Source: Bacteroidota bacterium
Lineage (GTDB): Bacteria; Bacteroidota; Bacteroidia; UKL13-3
Assembly: GCA_027488905.1 (NCBI GenBank)
Contig: JAIYAT010000014.1
Location: 1 to 64,000, forward strand
DNA: 64,000 bases
Reading direction: 5' to 3'
Numbering within the stretch: position 1 is the stretch's first letter; the number at the start of each line of letters is the position of its first letter. Under the pieces are notes generated by a model. The model saw only the letters and a program-made list of their open reading frames with translations. It did no database searches and had not been told where the DNA came from. The position numbers and the translations under genes were made by a program. Positions 33,704 to 42,605 of this stretch are shown here, piece by piece.

Positions 33704-34423
33704 ATGACGAAACTCGCTATTTTGGCTTTTGCAGCTCACCCAGATGATGCAGAACTTTCTTGCAGTGGAACTTTGGTTACACACCTAAAAAAAGGCTACA
33801 AAGTTGGCATTATAGACCTAACACGGGGAGAGCTTGGCACCAGAGGTTCTGCAGAATTAAGAAGTCAGGAGGCTGCAAAGGCTTCAGAAATCATGGGTTT
33901 AACCATTAGAGAAAACTTAGGGTTTAGAGATGGCTTTTTTACACACGATGAAACGCACCTAAGGGAAGTCATTCGAATCATTAGAAAATACCAGCCAGAA
34001 ATTGTGTTTGCCAATGCAGAAACAGACAGGCATATCGACCATGGCAGAGCAGCTGATTTAGTGCACGATGCATGTTTTTTATCTGGATTGCGAAAGATAG
34101 AAACTACTGATAACGGCAAAGCTCAGGAGGCTTGGCGACCAAAGCAAGTGTATCATTATATCCAAGATAGAATTACGAAACCTAATATAATTGTTGACAT
34201 CACTGATTCATTTGAGGAAAAAATGGCCTCCATTGCCGCTTATGGAAGTCAATTTTATGACCCTAACTCTAATGAACCTAAAACCCCAATTTCTACCAAA
34301 GAATTCATCGAAGCCATTAAAGGCCGTTGCATGGAATTTGGAAAAGAAATAGGTGTATCGTATGCGGAAGGCTTTACAGTAAGGAGAAATATTGGAAGCA
34401 AAAATTTGATGGAGCAGCTTTAG
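33704..34423 (+). CDS. bshB1: BshB1, bacillithiol biosynthesis deacetylase
   Basis: 239 residues. The PIG-L/LmbE fold is clear: AAHPDDAELSCSGTL (His12, Asp14, Asp15 zinc site), DLTRGELGTRGS, a mid HxxH-like DRHIDHGRAADL and YHYIQD. The RGELGTRG and EAAKASEIMG features favour the BshB1 subgroup that deacetylates GlcNAc-malate in bacillithiol synthesis. It starts 2 bp after the TlpA gene stop, so it is translated in the same unit. Confidence 0.9.
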   Translation: MTKLAILAFAAHPDDAELSCSGTLVTHLKKGYKVGIIDLTRGELGTRGSAELRSQEAAKASEIMGLTIRENLGFRDGFFTHDETHLREVIRIIRKYQPEIVFANAETDRHIDHGRAADLVHDACFLSGLRKIETTDNGKAQEAWRPKQVYHYIQDRITKPNIIVDITDSFEEKMASIAAYGSQFYDPNSNEPKTPISTKEFIEAIKGRCMEFGKEIGVSYAEGFTVRRNIGSKNLMEQL

Positions 34424-34441
34424 AATAAGCTTAATCTTCAT

Positions 34442-35158
34442 TTATAAGAAACGCTGTTTTCTTAGTAGCCTTATTTTAATATTATCATAGACTAAGCCAA
34501 AAAGCAAGATTACCCCAACAATTGCCAATACTTTTAGCTCAATGATGGTATAAAAATACCCTCCAAACAATCCCCCCAAAAAAAAAAAACTTATAATAGT
34601 TATTCTAAGTTTAATCGACGAAAAAAGCTTTTCTCTTTGCTCTTTTAATTTGTAGAAAAGCAACTGAGAAAGCTCTATACCTAAATCAGTAAACAATCCT
34701 GTTAAATGGGTTGTTCTAACTGTTGCATTAGAAATGGAGGTAACCAATGAATTTTGCAAGCCCATTGCAAAAAGTAGCAAGAAAGCCAAAACATTTGGTG
34801 CTGTCTTAATTATAAAATCACCCAAAAAAGCAGCGAAAATCAAGATTGTGCTCTCTATCAAAAAAGGAATTCTATAAATCAATCTGTCATTTATTTTAGA
34901 AACAAATTCTATTAAAAAATTGGAAAAGAATGAGCCTAAAAAAAAGAATAATATATATAAGAAATAAATAAACCCTTGTAGAAAATTTAATTTAAAAACC
35001 TCATCTACAAAAAAGGCAAAATGTCCGGTTACATTGGTTGTAAGCTTTTGAACCGCCAAAAATCCAACAATATTAACCACTCCTGCAACAAAAGACAAAA
35101 GCGAAGCTATTTTTAGGTTATGCTCAAGCGTTCTAGTTTTACCTTTATGCCTAAACAT
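34442..35158 (-). CDS. YoaK-family (DUF1275) membrane protein
   Basis: 238 residues with six hydrophobic segments. Typical DUF1275 features are GVVNIVGFLAVQKLTTNVTGHFA near the start (in part ...TNVTGHF) and GLQNSLVTSISNATVRTTHLTGLFTDLGIE, the hallmark TTHLTG segment. The function is unknown. It is convergent with bshB1 (18 bp between stops) and shares the strand with the LysM gene 13 bp upstream. Confidence 0.85.
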   Translation of the reverse strand: MFRHKGKTRTLEHNLKIASLLSFVAGVVNIVGFLAVQKLTTNVTGHFAFFVDEVFKLNFLQGFIYFLYILFFFLGSFFSNFLIEFVSKINDRLIYRIPFLIESTILIFAAFLGDFIIKTAPNVLAFLLLFAMGLQNSLVTSISNATVRTTHLTGLFTDLGIELSQLLFYKLKEQREKLFSSIKLRITIISFFFLGGLFGGYFYTIIELKVLAIVGVILLFGLVYDNIKIRLLRKQRFL

Positions 35159-35171
35159 TTGAAATCACTTT

Positions 35172-36827
35172 TCAATTCGTTTCCTTCGAGGTTGTTTCTT
35201 CATCCTTGGTTACCCCATTAATCCAAATTTGAATGTTGATTTTCTCATTTTCAACTTTCAAATCTAAGGCTGTGGGCCCATCAATTAAAACAATAGTACC
35301 TTTTGGTAAACCTGCTGGTAAAGGTCCAATTACCCTAGCAATAGTTTTCTCGTAATTATCCCTGTTTTGCAAAGTAATAAATTTACCTTTTTCTACATCA
35401 TTCACATAAACACCCTTAAAGGTTTTAGTTTTATCATAATAGGCAAAACCTTTTATGGTTCTTTCAAAAAAACTTGTAGTTGGGTTAACCGTAGCTTGAG
35501 TAACAACCGTGCGTTGGTAAGGTGAAATACTTGCTCGCTCACTGTTAATGACAAGCTCCTGTCCCTCTCTTACTCTATAATTTAATAAACCATTCCAATT
35601 GATAATATCTGTTGCACTCACCTTATATTTCAATGCAATTGATTGTAGTGACTCCTCTCTTTTTACCACATGAATGGTTTTCTTATTTCCATGTCCTTTG
35701 CTTTGGTTTACTCCCTCCACCTCAATAGCATTTTCCTCTGCAATACGCATAATTCTAGTATCAAACTGATAATCCATCTGACGATAATCAAACAATTTAT
35801 AGACAACACCATCTGGATGGATATAAGTTGTGTCCAAATAATCTATGTTAGCCAATGCAGCTTTCTTTTTGAGTTGTGCAGCTGTTAAAGGCTTTGATTC
35901 CTCAACAGGCGCCTTTTCAACTTGCTTTGGTGTTTCTTCTTTTTTTACAATTTTTGTTGCTAATACTTCTGGTAAGGGCTTAACTTTCCTTTCAACTATT
36001 TCTGTTGTATCACCTTTTGGTTCATCAAGGTCCTTCTTTGCTAATACAGGTTTAGTTGGAGCAGGTTTTGGTGCATCTAGGTCTTTTTTAACGGCTACAG
36101 CTTTGGTTGGCGCAGGTTTTGGAGCATCTAAATCTGGTTTTGTCTGAATAGGTTTAGCGGCCACCACCGGTAATTCATTTGTAGTTGCTTTCTGTTCTTT
36201 TTTGGTTACGGTTTGAACCGATTTTTCAGTTGATTTAGCAATTGGTGCATCTGAATAAATAGGGATTTTTATCTTCTGACCAACCTTAAGTTTATAGATT
36301 TGCAAGTCATTTTCTCTAATTATATCATTAGCGTCCACCGAAAATGAATTGGCTACTTGCTGCACGGTTTGAGGCGAGGAAACTACATAGGTATTAAAAG
36401 CTACTATTGGCCTTCCCGAGCTTTTCACTTCTGCTTTTGCTTCTTGTGTGGTGCTTAGTACAACTTTATCCTCCACCTTTTTGGTATCATTGGAAGTAGG
36501 CAATGTTGTTGCTATTGGTAAAGATGATTGCGCTAATGGCTTAACCTCAGGAGCTTTTAGGTCTCCATATTTTTCTGAATTTAGTGGAATCTTAAGCAAT
36601 TGACCTGGATATGGTTTTTCTGCAAGCAATGGATTGCTGCTTAAGATAACAGATTCTGATACTCCATAACGCTTAGCCAATTGTGGCAATCCTTCATTTT
36701 TAATTACACGGTGAATGATAAATGTATTAGCATCCCTTTTTTCAATCCTCAAAGAATCCTTTGGACCTCCAAAAGCTAATAAAACTAAACTAAACTGCGC
36801 AAATAAAATGAAAAGGCTTTTCCTCAT
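35172..36827 (-). CDS. LysM peptidoglycan-binding protein
   Basis: About 551 residues from the ATG at 36827 (one at 36833 adds two). A signal peptide is followed by two N-terminal LysM units (about 35-85, FIIHRVIKNEGLPQLAKRYGVSESV; and about 145-195, YVVSSPQTVQQVANSFSVDANDI). A Pro/Lys/Thr-rich linker contains a repeated DLDAPKPAPTKAVA-like unit (about 215-275). A third LysM lies near 390-435 (HVVKREESLQSIALKYKV), and a C-terminal DPBB/RlpA-like segment follows. It is likely a periplasmic cell-wall protein that helps cell-wall remodelling or division. Confidence 0.82.
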   Translation of the reverse strand: MRKSLFILFAQFSLVLLAFGGPKDSLRIEKRDANTFIIHRVIKNEGLPQLAKRYGVSESVILSSNPLLAEKPYPGQLLKIPLNSEKYGDLKAPEVKPLAQSSLPIATTLPTSNDTKKVEDKVVLSTTQEAKAEVKSSGRPIVAFNTYVVSSPQTVQQVANSFSVDANDIIRENDLQIYKLKVGQKIKIPIYSDAPIAKSTEKSVQTVTKKEQKATTNELPVVAAKPIQTKPDLDAPKPAPTKAVAVKKDLDAPKPAPTKPVLAKKDLDEPKGDTTEIVERKVKPLPEVLATKIVKKEETPKQVEKAPVEESKPLTAAQLKKKAALANIDYLDTTYIHPDGVVYKLFDYRQMDYQFDTRIMRIAEENAIEVEGVNQSKGHGNKKTIHVVKREESLQSIALKYKVSATDIINWNGLLNYRVREGQELVINSERASISPYQRTVVTQATVNPTTSFFERTIKGFAYYDKTKTFKGVYVNDVEKGKFITLQNRDNYEKTIARVIGPLPAGLPKGTIVLIDGPTALDLKVENEKINIQIWINGVTKDEETTSKETN

Positions 36828-36921
36828 GAACATTACATTTTTTCAAATGTAAACTATTTTATTTAACATAAAACCATAGTTATCTGAAATTTATATGTTG
36901 GAAACCATATTTCTTATACAA

Positions 36922-37218
36922 CTACTTCACTTGTTGTTCAACCAATAAGCTCCATGCAATAGGCTTATCATTGAATTTATTCTTGGTATGTTCCCAAGTA
37001 TTTTTGAATAGTTCACTAAAGCGATATTTATTCAAATGCACTTCAGATTCCCATAAAGAATAGGTAAACAAGACATTGGGTTGATGTGCATCTCTCAATA
37101 GGGTCAAACCTTTACAACCTTCAAAACCAGCAATTTGATCCTTTACAGTTTCGAATAATTCTAAAAAAGCTGGTACTAAGCTAGGTTCAAAACTCATTCT
37201 GACAATTCTGTTAATCAT
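36922..37218 (-). CDS. Antibiotic-biosynthesis-monooxygenase-like protein
   Basis: 98 residues from the ATG at 37218 (an upstream in-frame ATG gives a cysteine-rich tail unlike the family). The ABM alpha/beta fold is seen in IVRMSFEPSLVPAFLELFETVKDQIAGFEGCKGLTLLRD, shown here by its core FLELF...GFEGC, and in FTYSLWESEVHLNKYR. It is a likely small cytoplasmic dimer acting as a quinol or heme-type monooxygenase, or an orphan member. It is divergent from the DinB gene. Confidence 0.78.
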   Translation of the reverse strand: MINRIVRMSFEPSLVPAFLELFETVKDQIAGFEGCKGLTLLRDAHQPNVLFTYSLWESEVHLNKYRFSELFKNTWEHTKNKFNDKPIAWSLLVEQQVK

Positions 37219-37295
37219 ATGAGCAAATATAAAACATTTAGTCTCCAATATAAATCTGAAATACTTACATTAATTTGCACTTCATTTTAATTCTT

Positions 37296-37817
37296 ATGAT
37301 ACATAAACCTCATTCAGGCGACATTGCCGAATTCTATCAAAAATATATAGATCTTGTGCCTCAAACCAATGATTTGCTAGATGAACTTTATCAGCAGCAT
37401 TTAGATACCGTTGATTTGGTAACCTCTTTAGATGATGAAACCTTGCAATTTGCCTATGCTCCTGGAAAATGGACTATTCAAGATATTCTAATGCATTTAA
37501 TGGATTGTGAGAGGATTTTCTGTTTCAGAGCTTTAGCCATAGCTAGAAACGACCAAACCCCTTTGCCTGGATTTGATGAAAACAGCTATGCCAAAAACAC
37601 CAATGCCAATTCTCGTCGGATTTTAGATATTGTAAGAGAATTTTCTGTGTTAAGGAGCAGCACCATAGAACTATTTAGAAGCTTCGACGCTGCACAACTT
37701 GCTAGAATAGGAAATGCTAATGGCAAAGCAGTGAAGGCTTCTGCTTTGGCATGGGTAATATGTGGCCATGAAATCCATCATCGGAATATTATTGAAGAAA
37801 GGTATATCGGTAAATAA
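37296..37817 (+). CDS. DinB-family protein
   Basis: 173 residues from the ATG at 37296; an upstream in-frame ATG adds seven hydrophobic residues. The four-helix DinB bundle is shown by APGKWTIQDILMHLMDCERIF with its DxE/H metal ligands, and by ALAWVICGHEIHHRNIIEERY with the C-terminal HxxxH. DinB_2 members bind a metal; many are thiol-dependent S-transferases (bacillithiol in Firmicutes). The bshB1 gene 3 kb away makes a bacillithiol role worth testing. The substrate is unknown. Confidence 0.8.
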   Translation: MIHKPHSGDIAEFYQKYIDLVPQTNDLLDELYQQHLDTVDLVTSLDDETLQFAYAPGKWTIQDILMHLMDCERIFCFRALAIARNDQTPLPGFDENSYAKNTNANSRRILDIVREFSVLRSSTIELFRSFDAAQLARIGNANGKAVKASALAWVICGHEIHHRNIIEERYIGK

Positions 37818-37905
37818 CCTAAAGCTTAACAATTAGTTATTGTATTTTTCTTGCTACTCTTAGGAAAGTTGCCTAAGCTCGCCCGATATTTTTAAACTCA
37901 AAAAA

Positions 37906-38853
37906 ATGACTGAAATTATTCTTTCAATTGTTGCAGGCCTTGTCCTATTTTTATTTGCAGTCAATAATTTATCTGACACCTTAAAGTTAGCCCTTGGCGA
38001 TAACGCGCACTATTGGATTACTAAATTTACTTCAAATACTTTTAGTAGCTTATTGGTTGGTTTGGTAGCAACAACCTTGTTAGATTCATCCTCTGCAGTT
38101 ATTATCATTACAATTGTTTTGGTTAATACCAATTTTTTGACCTTCAGGCAAGCAATGGGTATTGTATTAGGCGCAAATATTGGAACAACCGTAAGTAGCC
38201 AGATTATTGCCATGAATGTTGGAAAATACTCACCTATTCTCCTGCTTTTTGGATTTATACTGATAATAATTTCAAAATCGAGTAGGATTAATAACGTTGG
38301 TAAAGTAATCCTTTATTTTGGAGTGCTTTTCTTTGGATTATTTACCATGGAGAATGCTGTGGAGCCGCTTAAAAACCATGAATTATTTTCTGAATGGATG
38401 AAGAAAACTGAACAACCAATAATTGGGGCCTTAATTGGCGCTGTTGTAACATTGATTATTCAGTCATCCTCTGCCACTGTTGGTATGGCTATCATTTTAG
38501 CCAAAAAGGGCGCATTAAGCCTTGCTGGTGGTGTTGCTGTTATGCTTGGCGCTGAACTTGGAACTTGTAGCGATACATTAATAGCTACCATCAAAGGAAG
38601 CAAAGCTGCAATTAAAACAGGGCTGTTTCACCTTACCTTTAACCTAATATCAATTATTTTAGGCCTAATTCTATTTAAACCTTTTATAAATATTGTCGAA
38701 CTGATTAGCGCTGGCGCTTCTATTGAAAGGTCATTGGCCAATGCACATATGCTGTTTAACTTTTTTGGGGTATTGGTTTTTGTATGGACCCTACCCCTGT
38801 TTGAAGCAGTTCTTAACAAACTACTTCCAGAAAAACCAAGTGTTTTATCTTAG
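37906..38853 (+). CDS. Na/Pi-cotransporter family protein
   Basis: 315 residues with eight to nine hydrophobic segments. Two inverted halves carry the Q-S-S-S motif of this family: LDSSSAVIIITIV (about 62-74) and IQSSSATVGMAIIL (about 185-198). GANIGTTV and GAELGTCSDT mark the halves. There is no C-terminal PhoU domain, unlike many YjbB-type members, so this is the short form. It is likely a sodium-dependent phosphate transporter. Its end overlaps the next convergent gene by 9 bp. Confidence 0.88.
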   Translation: MTEIILSIVAGLVLFLFAVNNLSDTLKLALGDNAHYWITKFTSNTFSSLLVGLVATTLLDSSSAVIIITIVLVNTNFLTFRQAMGIVLGANIGTTVSSQIIAMNVGKYSPILLLFGFILIIISKSSRINNVGKVILYFGVLFFGLFTMENAVEPLKNHELFSEWMKKTEQPIIGALIGAVVTLIIQSSSATVGMAIILAKKGALSLAGGVAVMLGAELGTCSDTLIATIKGSKAAIKTGLFHLTFNLISIILGLILFKPFINIVELISAGASIERSLANAHMLFNFFGVLVFVWTLPLFEAVLNKLLPEKPSVLS

Positions 38854-39741
38854 GATATAAGCACTTTGATGAACAAGTGTGCCTTCCATATATATTTCAA
38901 TGGTGTAGGTACCCGACTCTAAAATGCGTTCATCGTTTTCATAAGCCAAACATAAATTTTGCTTTTCACCGCTATAATTAACTTTTTGACTTGCAGTTGC
39001 AAAAATTGTTTCTCCTTTTGCATCCTTAAATTCAGCTTTAGTAAATCCTAATAATGGCTTTCCATTAGGTGCAACAATTACCAAATAAGCCATTTTATCC
39101 CCAGATTTAGTAATCTTGTTATCCATTATTGTAAAGCACGACTCAATTTTATTTGTGCGCTTTGCCAAAACACTCTCCGTAAACTTGCCATTTCCTCTTT
39201 TCTTAAATGAAGCCATTTTAACATATTCTACCTTAAGCTGAGAAGCGGTAAGTACCTTTTCCTCTAACAAATTCTTTTGCTCATTTAAATCTGTTACAGA
39301 TTCATTTAAATCTGCATTTTCATTTTTTAAAGCTTGGTTTTCTGCTAATAACACATCAATTTTCTCTAAATACTCATCTCTCAATTTATACAATTCGGCC
39401 ATCTGAACTTTCAATTCGGCACTCAACTTTTGCGAGTTTTTCTCTGAACTAAGTAATTTTCTAATCTTAGCTTCTTGCATGGCTATCTTGCCATTTGCAT
39501 CATTTAATAAGGTATCTAGGTTTCCAGCAATGCCTCTATATTTCTCTAATTCCATAGAAACACTTGATAGCTCTCGCTCAACATTTGCTTGGTCATTTTT
39601 CAAACTATCTACCACATTGATATGAGAAACTACCGCAGAAGAATGACTTTTATATTGATAAATATTTACCCCAATTGAGGCGATTAATAATAAAAGTAAT
39701 ATCGTTAAAGTACTTTTATTTTTGTTAGGTTCTGTTGTCAT
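38845..39741 (-). CDS. Membrane-anchored coiled-coil protein
   Basis: 298 residues. One N-terminal transmembrane helix (about 11-27) is followed by a long heptad-rich coiled coil (about 35-170) and a small beta-rich C-terminal domain (about 185-298) with FTIMDNKITKSGDKMAYLVIVAPNGKPLLG. I know of Bacteroidota envelope proteins of this look but cannot assign a family. It is probably periplasmic. The convergent overlap with the Na/Pi gene is 9 bp. Confidence 0.62.
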   Translation of the reverse strand: MTTEPNKNKSTLTILLLLLIASIGVNIYQYKSHSSAVVSHINVVDSLKNDQANVERELSSVSMELEKYRGIAGNLDTLLNDANGKIAMQEAKIRKLLSSEKNSQKLSAELKVQMAELYKLRDEYLEKIDVLLAENQALKNENADLNESVTDLNEQKNLLEEKVLTASQLKVEYVKMASFKKRGNGKFTESVLAKRTNKIESCFTIMDNKITKSGDKMAYLVIVAPNGKPLLGFTKAEFKDAKGETIFATASQKVNYSGEKQNLCLAYENDERILESGTYTIEIYMEGTLVHQSAYILR

Positions 39742-39905
39742 ATGGGTTTTATTTAAATTTTGAATTATTTGTTATTCTCTTTAAAAAATGATTCTCAAAG
39801 TTATAAAAACCATTGGCTTTTCCCAGTATATTTCTTAACACAATTTAATCACCCTTTTCAAAAGTGTTATTAATTGATAAAACCTTGGTTCAAACCGAAA
39901 AACGC

Positions 39906-41183
39906 TTAAACCACTGTACCTGCAGGAATAATTGCACCTTTCTTAATGATCACAATCCCCTCCTTAATGCAATATTGCTCTGTTTCTGTATCTTCCAAAT
40001 GCAATCCACCTACAATGGAAACATTATCCCCAATTCTAACATCTTTATCTATAATGCAATTTTCGAATCTACTGTTACTGCCATATCCCATAACAATACC
40101 ATGTTTTGGAGCCATTAATTCTTCCATGGTTTCATAGGTATCATTTCCAAAGGTTACACAGTTTTTCATTACCGTGCCCGCTCCTATTCTTGCCCTATTG
40201 CCTATGATGCAGTTTTCTATTTCTTTACCTTGCACAATACACCCCTCTGAGATTACAGCATTTTTTATTTTGGTGTCTTCACCAAACTTGCTTGGAGGCA
40301 ACATCCTTGCTCGGGTATAAATAAATCGCGTATTATCATACAAATTAAAACTTGGTAAGCCTTTGGCCAAATCTAAATTTGCCTCAAAATAACTGCTAAT
40401 GGTTCCGATGTCTGTCCAATATCCATTATAAGAATAACCCTTTACTTTAAGGTTGTTTAATATGGCGGTTGGAATAATTTCTTTTCCAAAATCTGTATGA
40501 TGCGGATGCTCTGCAAACAAACGATGCAAGGTGGCTTTGTTAAAAACATAAATACCCATAGAAGCCAAATATTCATTGCCTTTTTCTTTTTGTTCTTGGC
40601 TTACAGGGCTTATCCAACTTGACAATTCTTCACTCTTTGGCTTCTCTATAAACTTATCTATAAAGCCATTTTCATTTACCTTCATGATGCCAAATCCCGG
40701 TGCATCTTCCTTATTCACTGGAATGGTTGCAATGCTTATTTCTGCGCCAGAGGTCACATGTTGATTCACAAACTCGCGCAAGTCCATTTGGTACAGCTGA
40801 TCCCCACTTAAAATAAGAATATAATCATGGTCATGGTCTTCCATGTGCGTAAAAGATTGCTTCACAGCATCTGCTGTTCCTTGAAACCATTTTTCGCTGC
40901 CAGGCCTCTGTTCTGCTGCTAAAATATCTACAAAGCTGTGGCTAAACATGTCAAAGTGATAGGTATTCTTTATATGCGCATTTAAGGAGCGTGAATTGTA
41001 TTGGGTCAATACAAAAATTCTTCTAATGCCCGAATGCAAACAATTAGAGATAGGAATGTCAATTAACCTATACTTTCCTGCTATTGGCACTGCGGGTTTA
41101 CTTCTAATTGAAGTGAGTGGATATAACCTTGAACCCGCTCCTCCACCTAGAATTAGGCACACTACTTTAATTATTTTTTCCAT
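39906..41183 (-). CDS. glgC: Glucose-1-phosphate adenylyltransferase
   Basis: 425 residues. The nucleotidyltransferase start GGGAGSRLYPLT at 12-23 is followed by SNCLHSGIRRI, GTADAVKQ, and LSGDQLYQMDL. A left-handed beta-helix tail begins near 300 (KNAVISEGCIVQGKEIENCIIG). It makes ADP-glucose for glycogen. It is next to glgA (3-bp gap), so the pair is an operon. The C-terminal regulatory residues for effectors cannot be assigned by eye. Confidence 0.92.
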   Translation of the reverse strand: MEKIIKVVCLILGGGAGSRLYPLTSIRSKPAVPIAGKYRLIDIPISNCLHSGIRRIFVLTQYNSRSLNAHIKNTYHFDMFSHSFVDILAAEQRPGSEKWFQGTADAVKQSFTHMEDHDHDYILILSGDQLYQMDLREFVNQHVTSGAEISIATIPVNKEDAPGFGIMKVNENGFIDKFIEKPKSEELSSWISPVSQEQKEKGNEYLASMGIYVFNKATLHRLFAEHPHHTDFGKEIIPTAILNNLKVKGYSYNGYWTDIGTISSYFEANLDLAKGLPSFNLYDNTRFIYTRARMLPPSKFGEDTKIKNAVISEGCIVQGKEIENCIIGNRARIGAGTVMKNCVTFGNDTYETMEELMAPKHGIVMGYGSNSRFENCIIDKDVRIGDNVSIVGGLHLEDTETEQYCIKEGIVIIKKGAIIPAGTVV

Positions 41184-41186
41184 AGT

Positions 41187-42596
41187 CTATTGATAGTATA
41201 ATGAAATGTATTTTTTAACAGCCGTTTCCCACGAGAAATCTAACTTAATTCCCAATGCGCGAACATGGTTGAAAGTATCATTGGAATAATATAAATCTTT
41301 GGCCCTGTAAAGACTATAAAGAATATCCTCCACAGTGCCTTGGTTAAACTTGATGCCATATCCCTCAAAGTCACCAAAATCTTTCACAGAATCCTTTAAT
41401 CCGCCCACGCTTCTAACAATTGGAATGGTTCCATACCGTAATGCATACATTTGGTTTAATCCACAAGGCTCTACAAAAGACGGCATTATTAAAAAATCTG
41501 CAGCTGCATACATTTCATGCGCCAAGGTCTCATTATAGCCAATATAGTTGGCAACATTCTCTGGAAATACACCAGAAATATGCCTCAGCGCCTCTTCTAA
41601 ATTTGGTGAACCAGACCCTAATAAGAAAAAGTTCATTCCCCTTGTTTGATGCACAAATTCCCCAACCGATGGCGCAATTAAGTCTCCTCCCTTTTCGCCC
41701 GTTAGCCTGCCAATAAATACACATAAGGGTAAGCTAGGATCAAACCGAAACCTATTGCAAATTTCTTCTTTGTTTTTCTGTTTGAACCCAAGCCAATTTT
41801 GCTCACTCAATTTATGGGTTAAATAGGCATCGGTATTGGGATCCCATACTTGCGTGTCAATCCCATTTAGAATGCCAAAACTTTTATATGCGTATTCTTG
41901 GTATAGCCACGAATAGGAACTTTGTTGTTGCTGAAGTTCCTGCAAGTATCCTTCGCTTACTGTAGTTACCTTATGGCTGCATTTAATAGCCGTAGCCAAA
42001 GGGTCAATTCGGTTATCCCATTCTAACAATCCACCAACTTCTCTTGGAAAATGTGGAAAGAAACGGGCATAATCATGCGAAACTGGGGCAGTATAAAGGC
42101 CATTATGAATGGTAAAAATAGTTTTTATATTTCTTAAGGGATGAAAATCATAACAATGGGCAGCCATAAAAGCTGCATACCCACAATGGTGATCATGCGC
42201 ATGCAAAATGGCTGGCTTTTTCTCCCAACTGTATATCCAATGCAATACAGCCTGCTGAAAGAAGATAAATCTAAAGGCATCATCATCGTAGCCATACACT
42301 TGGTCTCTAAATAAAATACCAGGAATATCCACCATGTATAAATCAAAGCCCAAGGTATCTTGTACTGCCTTTACAATATGAAAAGGGATATTGAAATGTT
42401 CAGTGCTGCAAACTCCTTCAAAAACTGAATGAGAAACGTGCGCAGCATTCCATTTTAAGTTATACCTAGGCATTACCAAACAAGAAGGCACGCCTGCTTG
42501 ATTAAGGTATTTAGGTAAGGCACCCGCCACATCTCCTAAGCCACCAACTTTGGCAACCGGAAAACATTCTGCACTTAAATGGATTACTTGGTACAT
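41187..42596 (-). CDS. glgA: Glycogen synthase
   Basis: 469 residues. The GT5 signature KVGGLGDVAGALPKYL is at 16-31 and HDHHCGYAAF near 135. The C-terminal half has GRLTGEKGGDLI, PSFVEPCGLNQMYALRYGTIPIV (shown by its core FVEPCGLNQMYALRYG) and the EPCG motif of the ADP-glucose site. It elongates alpha-1,4-glucan and acts with the downstream glgC. Confidence 0.92.
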   Translation of the reverse strand: MYQVIHLSAECFPVAKVGGLGDVAGALPKYLNQAGVPSCLVMPRYNLKWNAAHVSHSVFEGVCSTEHFNIPFHIVKAVQDTLGFDLYMVDIPGILFRDQVYGYDDDAFRFIFFQQAVLHWIYSWEKKPAILHAHDHHCGYAAFMAAHCYDFHPLRNIKTIFTIHNGLYTAPVSHDYARFFPHFPREVGGLLEWDNRIDPLATAIKCSHKVTTVSEGYLQELQQQQSSYSWLYQEYAYKSFGILNGIDTQVWDPNTDAYLTHKLSEQNWLGFKQKNKEEICNRFRFDPSLPLCVFIGRLTGEKGGDLIAPSVGEFVHQTRGMNFFLLGSGSPNLEEALRHISGVFPENVANYIGYNETLAHEMYAAADFLIMPSFVEPCGLNQMYALRYGTIPIVRSVGGLKDSVKDFGDFEGYGIKFNQGTVEDILYSLYRAKDLYYSNDTFNHVRALGIKLDFSWETAVKKYISLYYQ

Positions 42597-42605
42597 AATT
42601 TTGAA

